Shown here: positions 16,880-25,471 of the stretch, one piece after another
How positions within the stretch are numbered: the first letter of the stretch is position 1
Layout: the number at the start of each line of letters is the position of its first letter
Assembly (NCBI RefSeq): GCF_037646345.1
Contig: NZ_JBBEWR010000001.1
Coordinates: 186,001-250,000, forward strand
Length of the DNA stretch: 64,000 bases
DNA from: Ascidiimonas aurantiaca
GTDB taxonomy: Bacteria; Bacteroidota; Bacteroidia; Flavobacteriales; Flavobacteriaceae
Reading direction: 5' to 3'
Program-made: the position numbers and the translations under genes
The notes under the pieces: model-generated
Databases searched by the model: none
Seen by the model: only the letters and a program-made list of their open reading frames with translations
Told to the model about the DNA's origin: nothing

Positions 16880-17695
16880 ATGGAACGATTACCCAAGCTT
16901 GTACTACCCATACTATTTGTCCTTGTCATACTGGTTATTTTCATCGTAAAATCTACGATCACGATTGAATCAGGTAAGGCAGGAGTTCTCTATAAAACCT
17001 TTGGCGGAGGAGTGGTTACAGATGAACCCCCGTTAGGAGAGGGATTTCATTTGGTAGCTCCCTGGAACAAAGTATATGTCTATGAAGTTCGTCAGCAGGA
17101 AGTATTTGAAAAAATGCAGGTACTGTCTTCCAACGGACTTGAAATTAAGCTAGAAGCATCTTCCTGGTACCAGCCGGAATTTGAACGCTTAGGGTTATTA
17201 CATCAGCAAAAAGGAGAAAATTATGTAGGTAGAATATTACAACCTGCTATTCGTTCTGCAGCGCGAAGTGTAGTAGGGCGTTACACGCCAGAACAACTAT
17301 ATTCCAGTAAGCGGGATGCTATTCAGCAGGAAATTTTTGAAGAGACCAAGCGTATTGTAGAGGATCAGTTTATTCAATTAAATGAAGTACTGGTTCGAGA
17401 TGTTACCCTTCCCGTATCGATAAAAGATGCGATAGAGCGTAAACTTAAACAAGAACAAGAGTCTCTGGAATACGAGTTCAGGCTTGAAAAAGCCGAGAAA
17501 GAAGCAGAGCGCCAACGAATTGAGGCAGAAGGTAAAGCCAATGCTAACCGAATTCTAAGTGCTTCTTTAACAGATAAGATTCTTACAGAAAAAGGTATTG
17601 AAGCTACCCTGGAACTTTCCAAATCGCCTAATAGTAAAGTGATTGTAGTAGGAAGCGGTGAAAATGGCTTGCCTATTATTCTCGGAAATCAATAA
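16880..17695 (+). CDS. SPFH/prohibitin family membrane protein
   Basis: A 271-residue prohibitin homologue. An N-terminal membrane anchor (residues 7-25) is followed by the SPFH/Band 7 domain (GKAGVLYKTFGGGVV, RYTPEQLYSSKRD, VLVRDVTLPVSIKDAIERKL). A Glu/Ala/Lys-rich coiled coil comes next (about 195-240) and a short C-terminus ends in LPIILGNQ. Family members form large rings on the membrane and often associate with proteases; no FtsH gene is nearby. Eighteen bases from the VWA gene and likely in the same transcript. Convergent with the HhH protein gene, two bases apart. Confidence 0.92.
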   Translation: MERLPKLVLPILFVLVILVIFIVKSTITIESGKAGVLYKTFGGGVVTDEPPLGEGFHLVAPWNKVYVYEVRQQEVFEKMQVLSSNGLEIKLEASSWYQPEFERLGLLHQQKGENYVGRILQPAIRSAARSVVGRYTPEQLYSSKRDAIQQEIFEETKRIVEDQFIQLNEVLVRDVTLPVSIKDAIERKLKQEQESLEYEFRLEKAEKEAERQRIEAEGKANANRILSASLTDKILTEKGIEATLELSKSPNSKVIVVGSGENGLPIILGNQ

Positions 17696-17697
17696 AC

Positions 17698-18234
17698 TTA
17701 TTTCGCCCCTTGTTCTTTGGTAGCAAGTAGGGCTATAGCTTGCTCTTTCCACTGGTCACGTTTAATACGTCCCGGGAAAAATTCAATAAGTCGGGTTACC
17801 GTTTCTATTTCAGTATCGGTAAACCGGCTTATTTGTTTAAAAGTGTATATACCTATAACATTTAGTCTTTCTTCAATAAAAGGGCCTATCCCGTTTATTT
17901 TTTTAAGGTCATCTTTTTCAGACTCTGAAGAAAGTCCAATAACAGAAAAATTAAGAGAAGGTTTTGCATTCTTATTTTGGGCCTTTACACCTTTAAACAT
18001 AGAACCGTCCGTTTCCAACACAGAAGTACCGCTTCTGCCCATAGTTTGCACCGCTTTAATACTACTGGTATGATCGGCCTCTTGTGTAGGGGGGTTTTGC
18101 ATAGCATCTTTCAAAATATACTTTGCTTTCAATAACTTCTTAAAATAGTGGCGGCTAATGAATAAAGCCAGTAAAAAGCCGGTAAGAAAGCACAGAAGTC
18201 CCATAATTAAAATAGAAGTAGTAATTCCCGGCAT
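17698..18234 (-). CDS. Membrane-anchored helix-hairpin-helix protein
   Basis: A 178-residue protein with an N-terminal hydrophobic segment (about 4-24), a variable linker, and a C-terminal helix-hairpin-helix domain of the type seen in DUF4332 and L21-like fusions. The domain reads LKKINGIGPFIEERLNVIG near 115, then YTFKQISRFTDTEI and a final PGRIKRDQW. The GIGPFIEERL hairpin usually contacts DNA or other partners non-specifically. Such proteins occur widely in Bacteroidota with no defined role. Monocistronic on the minus strand, back-to-back with the his operon leader. Confidence 0.82.
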   Translation of the reverse strand: MPGITTSILIMGLLCFLTGFLLALFISRHYFKKLLKAKYILKDAMQNPPTQEADHTSSIKAVQTMGRSGTSVLETDGSMFKGVKAQNKNAKPSLNFSVIGLSSESEKDDLKKINGIGPFIEERLNVIGIYTFKQISRFTDTEIETVTRLIEFFPGRIKRDQWKEQAIALLATKEQGAK

Positions 18235-18374
18235 ATGCTAAAGTAATGATGGTTTCGCTCTTAAAAATATAAATTCATACTTGTTACTACAAACCTAGTG
18301 TATTAAAAATAAATTAATTAACGAACGTGTTCAAAAAAATCTGTCAAATTCTCTCAAAAAAGATAACAAAACCT

Positions 18375-18406
18375 TTGGTGTTATGATTTTTTTTCTTTTA
18401 ACTTTG
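18375..18406 (+). promoter_or_regulatory. Promoter of the histidine operon
   Basis: TTG at 18375-18377 (within CTTTGG), 21 bases of spacer and TAACTTTG at 18399-18406, matching the Bacteroidota TTG/TAnnTTTG pattern. Transcription should begin about 18411-18414, just upstream of the leader peptide ATG at 18425. Confidence 0.68.
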
Positions 18407-18424
18407 AAGTGTCAAAAATTATTT

Positions 18425-18481
18425 ATGAGACTTACAGTATTAAATCATCATCATTTTCATTCTTGCACTCAGGCGAGGTGA
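18425..18481 (+). CDS. hisL: Histidine operon leader peptide
   Basis: An 18-codon frame encoding MRLTVLNHHHFHSCTQAR followed by TGA. Four of five consecutive codons are His (CAT at 18446-18454 and 18458-18460), the hallmark of an attenuation leader. It lies between the operon promoter and a strong terminator, 100 bases before hisG. Stalling at the His codons when charged histidyl-tRNA is scarce would leave bases 18468-18475 free to pair with the terminator arm. A ribosome reaching the stop codon would cover them. The placement makes a chance His run very unlikely. Confidence 0.9.
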   Translation: MRLTVLNHHHFHSCTQAR

Positions 18482-18525
18482 AAATGTTGTGTATATAACT
18501 TAAAAACATTACAAACCCGTTTGAG
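18452..18525 (+). promoter_or_regulatory. Alternative RNA pairings of the his attenuator
   Basis: Two competing structures are visible. CATTTTCA (18452-18459, inside the His codons) is perfectly complementary to TGAAAATG (18479-18486, over the stop codon), a candidate pause hairpin. CTCAGGCG (18468-18475) can pair over eight bases, two of them G-U, with CGTTTGAG (18518-18525), the 5' arm of the terminator, acting as antiterminator. The fit with leader peptide position is good; the structures are inferred by eye. Confidence 0.6.
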
Positions 18526-18545
18526 CAGTTCAGACGGGTTTTTTT
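18513..18545 (+). terminator. his operon attenuator terminator
   Basis: AAACCCGTTTGA pairs with TCAGACGGGTTT (twelve pairs, one G-U) around a five-base GCAGT loop, and a run of T follows. It lies 31 bases past the leader peptide stop and 35 bases before the hisG ATG, so it must be read through for the operon to be expressed. Confidence 0.93.
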
Positions 18546-18580
18546 ATGCTCCTGAGCTGCCTGAACACAAAACTGAAAAA

Positions 18581-19438
18581 ATGAAAAAACTTAAAATTGC
18601 TATTCAAAAATCAGGAAGGCTCAATGAAGATTCCTTAAAAATCCTAAAAGATTGTGGTATATCAATTGATAATGGAAAAGATCAGCTTAAAGCGCAAGCC
18701 CGGAATTTTCCATTGGAAGTTCTGTATTTAAGAAATGGTGATATACCCCAGTACTTAAGAGATGGCGTGGCAGACATAGCGATTATAGGAGAAAACCTGT
18801 TAATCGAAAAAGGAGCAGATATTGAAATAGTTGAAAAACTGGGGTTTTCCAAATGCAGAGTATCCCTTGCCGTGCCACGTACCTTTAAATATACATCCCT
18901 TAAGGATATGGAAGGTATGCGTATTGCTACTTCGTATCCCGCTACCGTAGAAGCATTTTTAAGCAAACAAAAAGTAAAGACAGATCTTCATATCATTAGT
19001 GGCTCTGTAGAAATAGCTCCTAATATTGGATTGGCAGATGCTATTGTTGATATTGTATCCAGTGGAAGCACATTGTTTAAAAACAACCTTAAAGAAGTAG
19101 AAGTACTTCTAAAAAGCGAAGCCGTTCTTGCGGTATCTTCTCAAATCTCAGAAGATGCTTTGGCAGTTCTCAACAAACTCCGTTTTAGGATACAGTCTGT
19201 ACTAAGGGCCAGAAGATCAAAATATATATTGATGAATGTGCCCAATGACAAAATTACAGCAGTTAGCAAAATACTACCTGTTTTAAAAAGCCCTACTGTA
19301 CTTCCGTTGGCAGAACCCGGATGGAGTTCTTTACATTCAGTAATAGAAGAAGCTACCTTTTGGGAAGTAATAGATGAACTAAAAGCAGAAGGAGCTGAAG
19401 GGATTCTTGTATGCCCTATTGAAAAAATGGTATTGTAA
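18581..19438 (+). CDS. hisG: ATP phosphoribosyltransferase (long form)
   Basis: First and committed step of histidine synthesis, joining ATP and PRPP; feedback-inhibited by histidine. The 285-residue length and the C-terminal ACT-like regulatory domain (from about residue 210) mark the long form, which needs no HisZ. Motifs: KIAIQKSGRLNEDSLKIL at the start, DIAIIGENLL near 60, IATSYPATVEAFL near 113 and ADAIVDIVSSGSTL near 155. A frame that starts at 18521 is rejected because it begins inside the terminator stem; ATG 18581 gives the normal N-terminus. Confidence 0.96.
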   Translation: MKKLKIAIQKSGRLNEDSLKILKDCGISIDNGKDQLKAQARNFPLEVLYLRNGDIPQYLRDGVADIAIIGENLLIEKGADIEIVEKLGFSKCRVSLAVPRTFKYTSLKDMEGMRIATSYPATVEAFLSKQKVKTDLHIISGSVEIAPNIGLADAIVDIVSSGSTLFKNNLKEVEVLLKSEAVLAVSSQISEDALAVLNKLRFRIQSVLRARRSKYILMNVPNDKITAVSKILPVLKSPTVLPLAEPGWSSLHSVIEEATFWEVIDELKAEGAEGILVCPIEKMVL

Positions 19439-19456
19439 GACAAATAGAAAAAACGC

Positions 19457-19885
19457 ATGTTTACGATTACGTTTATTGAAGAAGCATTCATTGAAGAAAA
19501 GACCATTCCCTTTTTACAGAGATTAAACCCTGACACCACTGAAAAGGTTTTAAAGGAACGTCTTGCAGAGATGCTAAAAAACAATTACAAATGTATAGGC
19601 GTGTACAACGATGAAAAGCTTATTGGTATCTCCGGGCTCTGGATCCTGGTTAAGCATTATATAGGAAAACACGTAGAACCGGACAACGTGATTATTCTGC
19701 CTGAATATCGCGGAAAAGGTATAGGAAAACAATTGGTAAAATGGATCATTGATTATGCGATTTCCATTAATGGGAACTCCGTAGAGCTCAATGCCTATGT
19801 TGCCAGTCAGGAAGCAAATAAATTCTGGACAGGTCAGGGCTTCAAACCTGTTGGATATCATTATCAAATGAAATTAACATCATGA
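19457..19885 (+). CDS. GNAT family N-acetyltransferase inside the his operon
   Basis: A 142-residue single-domain acetyltransferase. The acetyl-CoA-binding motif is PEYRGKGIGKQLVKWIIDYA near residue 80; the preceding strand holds GISGLWILVKHY and the final block GFKPVGYHYQMKL is typical. It lies 18 bases after hisG and overlaps hisD by four bases (ATGA), so translation is coupled. No histidine pathway step needs an acetylase; its substrate could be an amine metabolite or a protein. Not recognised beyond family level. Confidence 0.85.
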   Translation: MFTITFIEEAFIEEKTIPFLQRLNPDTTEKVLKERLAEMLKNNYKCIGVYNDEKLIGISGLWILVKHYIGKHVEPDNVIILPEYRGKGIGKQLVKWIIDYAISINGNSVELNAYVASQEANKFWTGQGFKPVGYHYQMKLTS

Positions 19886-21168
19886 AAAAATACAATAATC
19901 CTTCAAGAGAGAATTGGGAAAGCCTTTTAAGGCGCCCCACACAAACCGTAGATGAGATAGAATCTACCGTTATTGAAGTTTTTAAGGAGGTACAAACAAA
20001 AGGGGACGAAGCACTTAAAAAATATACCAGTCTTTTCGATGGTGTCGAACTTACCGATCACGCTGTTTCTGAAGAAGAGGTAAAAAATGCCGAAGTTCAG
20101 GTGTCTCCGCAACTTAAGGAAGCCATTAAACTGGCAAAAGAGAATATCACTAAATTTCATGAGGCGCAGCGAACTTCAAAAGTAGAAGTACAAACGACAC
20201 CCGGAGTGTTTTGCTGGCAGGAAAAACGCCCCATAGATAAAGTGGGGCTTTACATTCCCGGAGGGACCGCCCCCTTATTTTCTTCTATCTTAATGTTAGC
20301 GGTACCTGCACAACTTGCCGGATGCCGTGAAATTATACTGTGTACCCCCCCCGGAAAAGAAGGTATAGTAAACCCTGCTATTCTTTATACGGCCCATTTA
20401 TGCGGTGTACACAAAATATTTAAAATAGGAGGTATTCAGGCCATAGCAGCTATGACATTTGGCACATCTTCCGTTTCTCAGGTATATAAAATATTTGGCC
20501 CTGGAAACCAGTATGTAACCGTGGCCAAACAACTGGCTACCAAATACGGGGTAGCTATAGATATGCCCGCAGGACCCAGTGAGTTACTGGTTGTGGCAGA
20601 TGATACTGCCAATCCTGCTTTTGTAGCTTCAGACCTTTTAAGCCAGGCAGAACACGGTACCGACAGCCAGGTACTACTGGTGAGCACATCTGAAAAATGT
20701 ATTTCACGTACAGAAGAAGAAATTCAAAAGCAAATAGAAAGTTTGCCACGAAAAACAATTGCCAAAAAAGCCATTAAGAATTCCAGACTTATCTACTTTG
20801 ATGATAATAAAAGCGCTATTGATTTCATCAACACTTATAGCCCCGAGCATTTTATTATTTCAGTAAAGAATGAAGACTTTTATCTGGAAAATATTCGTAA
20901 TGCAGGGTCTGTATTTGTTGGCAACTATACTCCTGAAAGTGCAGGTGATTATGCTTCCGGTACAAATCATACCCTGCCTACTAATGGGTACGCTCGTAAC
21001 TACAGTGGTGTTAACCTGGATAGCTTTATGAAAGCTATGACATTTCAGAAAATAAGTGCTGAAGGTTTGTTAAATATAGGGGAAGCAATAGAGCGTATGG
21101 CCGAAGCCGAGCAGTTAGAAGCACATAAACGGGCTGTATCCTTACGGTTGGAAACCCTCAAAAAATAA
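19882..21168 (+). CDS. hisD: Histidinol dehydrogenase
   Basis: Last two steps of the pathway: oxidises L-histidinol via histidinal to L-histidine with two NAD. The 428-residue protein has the DKVGLYIPGGTAPLFSS block near residue 118, FGPGNQYVTVAKQL near 207, DMPAGPSELLVVADD near 230 and the catalytic/Zn region SQAEHGTDSQVLLVS near 255. The HFIISV and SGTNHTLPTNGYAR segments follow as usual. Complete, with normal length. Confidence 0.97.
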   Translation: MKKYNNPSRENWESLLRRPTQTVDEIESTVIEVFKEVQTKGDEALKKYTSLFDGVELTDHAVSEEEVKNAEVQVSPQLKEAIKLAKENITKFHEAQRTSKVEVQTTPGVFCWQEKRPIDKVGLYIPGGTAPLFSSILMLAVPAQLAGCREIILCTPPGKEGIVNPAILYTAHLCGVHKIFKIGGIQAIAAMTFGTSSVSQVYKIFGPGNQYVTVAKQLATKYGVAIDMPAGPSELLVVADDTANPAFVASDLLSQAEHGTDSQVLLVSTSEKCISRTEEEIQKQIESLPRKTIAKKAIKNSRLIYFDDNKSAIDFINTYSPEHFIISVKNEDFYLENIRNAGSVFVGNYTPESAGDYASGTNHTLPTNGYARNYSGVNLDSFMKAMTFQKISAEGLLNIGEAIERMAEAEQLEAHKRAVSLRLETLKK

Positions 21169-21172
21169 GCCA

Positions 21173-22222
21173 ATGAATAAGACTTTCGATATTTCAAAAC
21201 TGGTGCGCCCTAATGTGGCAGCCCTAATACCTTATACTTCGGCCAGAGATGAGTTTAAGGACTTCAAAAAAGAGATGGTGTTTCTCGATGCCAATGAAAA
21301 CCCGTTCCCTTCCAGAGTAAATCGTTATCCGGACCCTCGTCAACGTGATGTGAAGCAATTACTTCGCGAACAGCGCGGTTTGTCAGAAAACCAAATGCTG
21401 TTGGGTAATGGCAGTGATGAGGTACTCGATCTTATTTTAAGGGCGTTTTGCCGGCCCGGTATAGATAATATGATCACGTTACCGCCAACCTACGGAATGT
21501 ACGGGGTTTTAGGAGCTACAAATGATATAGAAAATAGAAAAGTACTACTTACTGAAGATTTTTGTATAGATACCGATGCTGTTTTACGTACGGCAGATGC
21601 CAATACAAAAGTAGTATTTATCTGTTCGCCCAATAATCCCACAGGAAATCTGATACCTAAAGAAGATATTCTAATCCTCCTAAGGCAGTTTGCGGGCTTG
21701 GTGGTTATAGACGAAGCCTATATTGATTTTGCAGAAACAGAAAGCTGGGTAAATACACTTTCAGAATATCCGAACTTAATAGTTACGCAAACACTTTCCA
21801 AAGCTTATGGTATGGCCGGAATACGTCTCGGGCTTTGTTTTGCTTCAGAAGAGATAATCAGTATTCTCAATAAGATCAAACCTCCGTATAATATAAATCA
21901 GTTAACCCAGCTTGAGGCTCTGGAACGTCTGGAAAACCCGGAAGCTATACAGAAAGAAAAAGAAGAGGTTTTAAAAGAGCGAAATATACTTGAAAATACC
22001 TTAAAAGATTTATCTTATGTGAAGAAAGTATTCCCGTCGGATGCCAATTTTATCCTGGCTCGTGTAGATAATGCCGCAGAGCGATACCAAAGTTTATTAA
22101 AAATGGGGATCGTAGTGAGAAATCGTTCTGCACAACCTTTGTGTGAAGAGACCTTGCGCTTTACCGTAGGGACACCCGAAGAAAACTCAAAACTTATACA
22201 AGCTTTAAAAAAAATGTCATAA
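21173..22222 (+). CDS. hisC: Histidinol-phosphate aminotransferase
   Basis: PLP enzyme that transaminates imidazole acetol phosphate with glutamate. At 349 residues it fits fold-type I aminotransferases of the HisC group: VFLDANENPFPS near residue 38, LGNGSDEVLDLILRAF near 79, FICSPNNPTGN near 150, VVIDEAYIDFAE near 175 and the PLP-lysine motif TLSKAYGMAGIRLG near 210. It starts four bases after hisD and abuts hisB. Confidence 0.96.
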   Translation: MNKTFDISKLVRPNVAALIPYTSARDEFKDFKKEMVFLDANENPFPSRVNRYPDPRQRDVKQLLREQRGLSENQMLLGNGSDEVLDLILRAFCRPGIDNMITLPPTYGMYGVLGATNDIENRKVLLTEDFCIDTDAVLRTADANTKVVFICSPNNPTGNLIPKEDILILLRQFAGLVVIDEAYIDFAETESWVNTLSEYPNLIVTQTLSKAYGMAGIRLGLCFASEEIISILNKIKPPYNINQLTQLEALERLENPEAIQKEKEEVLKERNILENTLKDLSYVKKVFPSDANFILARVDNAAERYQSLLKMGIVVRNRSAQPLCEETLRFTVGTPEENSKLIQALKKMS

Positions 22223-23359
22223 ATGAAAAAGAGAGTATTATTTATAGATCGTGACGGTACTTTGATAAAAGAAACAGCAGATGAACAAATAGATGCGTTC
22301 TCAAAACTGATATTCTACCCTCAGGTATTTACTTACATGAGTAAGATTGCCCGTGAACTCGATTTTGAACTGGTAATGATTACCAATCAGGATGGTTTGG
22401 GAACTGAGGTTTTTCCTGAAGAAGATTTTTGGCCTGTACATGAGCATATTATGCGTTCTTTTGAAAATGAGGGCGTGGTTTTCAAAGAAGTTTTTATAGA
22501 CCGTACATTTGCTAAAGATAATGCACCCACCCGAAAGCCCAATACCGGCCTGCTTACTCATTATTTTTCAGATGCTTATGATTTGGCAGGTTCTTTTGTG
22601 ATCGGGGACCGCCTCACCGATGTTGAGTTGGCAAAGAATTTGGGAGCCAAAGCAATTTATATAAATGACGAGACCCATTTGGGTACAAATGAGATCTCTG
22701 TATCAAGAGAAGCACTGGATACGTTTATATCCCTTGAAACCAATTCATGGAAAGATATTTATTCTTTTCTTAAACTGGATCAACGTACCGCTTCAGTACA
22801 CAGGTCAACCAAAGAAACCAATGTACTCATTAAGCTAAACCTGGACGGTACAGGAAAAAGTACCATAAATACCGGACTGGCCTTTTTTGACCATATGCTG
22901 GACCAACTGGCGCGACACGGGCAAATGGATCTGGAGATCAAAGTGACCGGAGACCTTGAAGTAGATGAACACCACACTATTGAAGATACCGCCATTGCCC
23001 TGGGAGAAGCTTTTCACAAAACACTGGGTAACAAACTGGGTATAGAACGCTATGGCTTCAGTTTACCTATGGATGATTGCCTTGCTCAAGTGTCGATTGA
23101 TTTTGGAGGCAGGAACTGGCTGGTTTGGGAAGCTGATTTTAAAAGAGAGAAAATAGGGGAGATGCCTACCGAAATGTTTTTTCATTTCTTTAAATCATTT
23201 ACAGATGGTGCGCGGGCTAACCTGAATATAAAAGCAGAGGGCACCAATGAACACCATAAGATTGAAGCGATTTTTAAAGGTTTTGCCAAAGCGATAAAAG
23301 CAGCCGTAAAAAGAGATCCTGAAAAAATGGTATTACCCAGCACCAAAGGAGTCTTATAG
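22223..23359 (+). CDS. hisB: Bifunctional histidinol phosphatase / imidazoleglycerol-phosphate dehydratase
   Basis: Two pathway enzymes in one 378-residue chain. Residues 1-165 are a HAD-type histidinol-phosphatase (LFIDRDGTLIKE with the nucleophile Asp, MITNQDGLG, GDRLTDVELAKNLG). Residues 185-378 are the Mn-dependent dehydratase (FFDHMLDQLARHG, DEHHTIEDTAIALGEAF, EGTNEHHKIEAIFKGFAKA). The fusion is like that of E. coli. It starts on the base after hisC ends, and hisH follows 22 bases on. Confidence 0.97.
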   Translation: MKKRVLFIDRDGTLIKETADEQIDAFSKLIFYPQVFTYMSKIARELDFELVMITNQDGLGTEVFPEEDFWPVHEHIMRSFENEGVVFKEVFIDRTFAKDNAPTRKPNTGLLTHYFSDAYDLAGSFVIGDRLTDVELAKNLGAKAIYINDETHLGTNEISVSREALDTFISLETNSWKDIYSFLKLDQRTASVHRSTKETNVLIKLNLDGTGKSTINTGLAFFDHMLDQLARHGQMDLEIKVTGDLEVDEHHTIEDTAIALGEAFHKTLGNKLGIERYGFSLPMDDCLAQVSIDFGGRNWLVWEADFKREKIGEMPTEMFFHFFKSFTDGARANLNIKAEGTNEHHKIEAIFKGFAKAIKAAVKRDPEKMVLPSTKGVL

Positions 23360-23381
23360 AAAATTCTTTGAAAAACAGAAA

Positions 23382-23966
23382 ATGAAAATTGTAATTATTA
23401 ATTATGGTGCCGGGAATATTCAAAGTATAAAATTTGCTTTGCAACGCCTTGGCTGTGAAGCTGTTTTAAGTGATGACCATAATGAAATTCAGCAAGCAGA
23501 TAAAGTAATATTCCCCGGAGTCGGAGAAGCAGGAAGTGCTATGAATAAATTACGCGCTTCAGGGCTACACAACGTGATCCCCGGATTAACACAACCCGTT
23601 CTGGGCATATGCCTGGGGATGCAGCTTATGTGCCGTCACTCTTCTGAGAGCGATACCACCGGATTGAGAATTTTTGATGTGGATGTAGTACGCTTCCGGA
23701 ACACAGTAAAAGTACCCCAGATAGGGTGGAACCAGATATCCCGCTTATCGTCACCTCTTTTTAAAGGAATACAGGAAAATGAATACATGTATCTCGTACA
23801 TAGTTACTATGCACCCGTGTGTAAAGAAACCATTGCGGTAACTGATTATGATGGCCCGTATAGCTCTGCACTCAGAAAAAATAATTTTTACGGAGTTCAG
23901 TTTCACCCTGAAAAAAGCGGAGAAGCCGGTTCCAGAATATTACATAACTTTTTAACACTTTTATAA
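23382..23966 (+). CDS. hisH: Imidazole glycerol phosphate synthase glutaminase subunit
   Basis: Class I glutamine amidotransferase that feeds ammonia to HisF. The 194-residue length is normal. The catalytic triad is visible: Cys in LGICLGMQLM near residue 78 and the His and Glu of VQFHPEKSGEAG near 176. The N-terminal INYGAGNIQSIKFAL block is typical of HisH. Its last base is shared with the first base of hisA (TAATG junction). Confidence 0.97.
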   Translation: MKIVIINYGAGNIQSIKFALQRLGCEAVLSDDHNEIQQADKVIFPGVGEAGSAMNKLRASGLHNVIPGLTQPVLGICLGMQLMCRHSSESDTTGLRIFDVDVVRFRNTVKVPQIGWNQISRLSSPLFKGIQENEYMYLVHSYYAPVCKETIAVTDYDGPYSSALRKNNFYGVQFHPEKSGEAGSRILHNFLTLL

Positions 23967-24703
23967 TGAGGATTATACCTGCCATAGACATTATTGAAGG
24001 TAAATGTGTTCGTTTATCCAAAGGAGATTACGCAACCAAAAAAATATACAATGAACATCCGTTGGAAGTAGCTCTTGAGTTTGAGGCACACGGCATAGAA
24101 CATCTGCATTTGGTAGATCTGGACGGTGCCAGAAGCAGTCATATTGTAAATTATAAGATCCTTGAGCAAATAGCTTCCAAAACCCAACTTAAGATCGACT
24201 TTGGAGGTGGTCTTAAAACCGATGAAGATCTCAAAATCGCTTTTGAAAGTGGTGCCCGGCAGATTACCGGAGGCAGCGTGGCCGTAAAATCGCCTTCCGT
24301 GTTTGAAAAGTGGATACGTGAGTACGGCAGTGAAGCCATTATTTTAGGAGCTGATGTACACGGTGAATCTATTGCTGTTAGCGGATGGGAAGAAACCTCA
24401 AATCTGGCACTTATCCCTTTTATAGAAGGTTATGTTAAAAAAGGGATCTCATATGTTATCTGTACAGATATTAGTAAAGATGGCATGTTGCAGGGACCCG
24501 CTATACCTCTTTACCAAAAAATATTAAATGAATTTCCTGATTTAAAGCTTATTGCTTCCGGTGGAATTTCGTCCATGAATGAATTACCGGTTTTACAGCA
24601 GGCAGGTTGTGAAGGTGTTATTATTGGTAAAGCCATATACGAAGGGCACATTTCATTAAAGCAATTAAAAGCATTTATAGAAAACCCCACAAATGAAAAT
24701 TAA
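23966..24703 (+). CDS. hisA: ProFAR isomerase HisA
   Basis: Isomerises N'-ProFAR to PRFAR, the substrate of HisHF. A 245-residue TIM barrel with the opening IPAIDIIEGKCVRL (catalytic Asp8), HLVDLDGAR near 48, the phosphate loop IDFGGGLKT near 78, DISKDGM near 165 and the second phosphate site ASGGIS near 195. Overlaps hisH by one base and is followed by hisF after 12 bases. Confidence 0.97.
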   Translation: MRIIPAIDIIEGKCVRLSKGDYATKKIYNEHPLEVALEFEAHGIEHLHLVDLDGARSSHIVNYKILEQIASKTQLKIDFGGGLKTDEDLKIAFESGARQITGGSVAVKSPSVFEKWIREYGSEAIILGADVHGESIAVSGWEETSNLALIPFIEGYVKKGISYVICTDISKDGMLQGPAIPLYQKILNEFPDLKLIASGGISSMNELPVLQQAGCEGVIIGKAIYEGHISLKQLKAFIENPTNEN

Positions 24704-24715
24704 TACTTAAAACAA

Positions 24716-25471
24716 ATGCTAACTAAAAGGATTGTACCCTGTCTTGATATAAAAAACGGGCGTACCGTAAAGGGCGTAAATTTTGTAGATTTAAGAGATG
24801 CAGGCGACCCGGTGATCTTGGCAGAGTTGTATGCCCGTGAAGGAGCCGATGAATTAGTTTTTCTCGATATCTCTGCTACCGAAGAACGCAGAAAGACACT
24901 GGCAGATCTCGTATTGCGGGTAGCAGAGAAAGTAAATATCCCGTTTACAGTAGGAGGGGGCATCAGTTCAGTTGAAGATGTTGATATACTTTTGAAATGT
25001 GGAGCAGATAAAGTGTCTATAAATTCTTCAGCAGTAAAGAACCCTGATCTTATTAATGAACTCGCCGGTAAGTTTGGTTCCCAGTGTATTGTAGTGGCCA
25101 TTGATGCCAAACAGGTCAATAAACAATGGAAAGTACATTTGGTTGGAGGAAAAGTTCCTACTGATCTCGATCTTTTTGAATGGGCAAAAGAAGTAGAACA
25201 AAGAGGTGCCGGAGAGATCCTTTTTACCTCTATGGATCATGACGGCACCAAAGAAGGTTTTGCCAATGAGGCTCTGGCTGCGCTTTCAGAACAATTAAAT
25301 ATACCCATAATCGCTTCCGGGGGCGCCGGCACCATTACACATTTTGCAGATACTTTTAAAGAAGGGAAAGCAGATGCGGCTCTTGCGGCCAGTGTTTTTC
25401 ACTTTGGTGAGATCTCTATCCCGAATTTAAAAAAGGCGTTACAGGAACAGGGGGTACCCGTAAGAATATGA
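24716..25471 (+). CDS. hisF: Imidazole glycerol phosphate synthase cyclase subunit
   Basis: Cyclises PRFAR with ammonia from HisH to imidazole glycerol phosphate and AICAR. The 251-residue TIM barrel has RIVPCLDIKNGRTVKGVNF at the start (catalytic Asp), FTVGGGISS near 80, the second catalytic Asp in TSMDHDGTKEGF near 175 and IIASGGAGT near 200. Paralogous to HisA, as expected. Overlaps hisIE by four bases. Confidence 0.97.
   Translation: MLTKRIVPCLDIKNGRTVKGVNFVDLRDAGDPVILAELYAREGADELVFLDISATEERRKTLADLVLRVAEKVNIPFTVGGGISSVEDVDILLKCGADKVSINSSAVKNPDLINELAGKFGSQCIVVAIDAKQVNKQWKVHLVGGKVPTDLDLFEWAKEVEQRGAGEILFTSMDHDGTKEGFANEALAALSEQLNIPIIASGGAGTITHFADTFKEGKADAALAASVFHFGEISIPNLKKALQEQGVPVRI

Noticed and set aside
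18521..18580. In-frame extension of hisG beginning at TTG 18521
   Set aside because: It starts inside the attenuator terminator stem; the family N-terminus is at ATG 18581.
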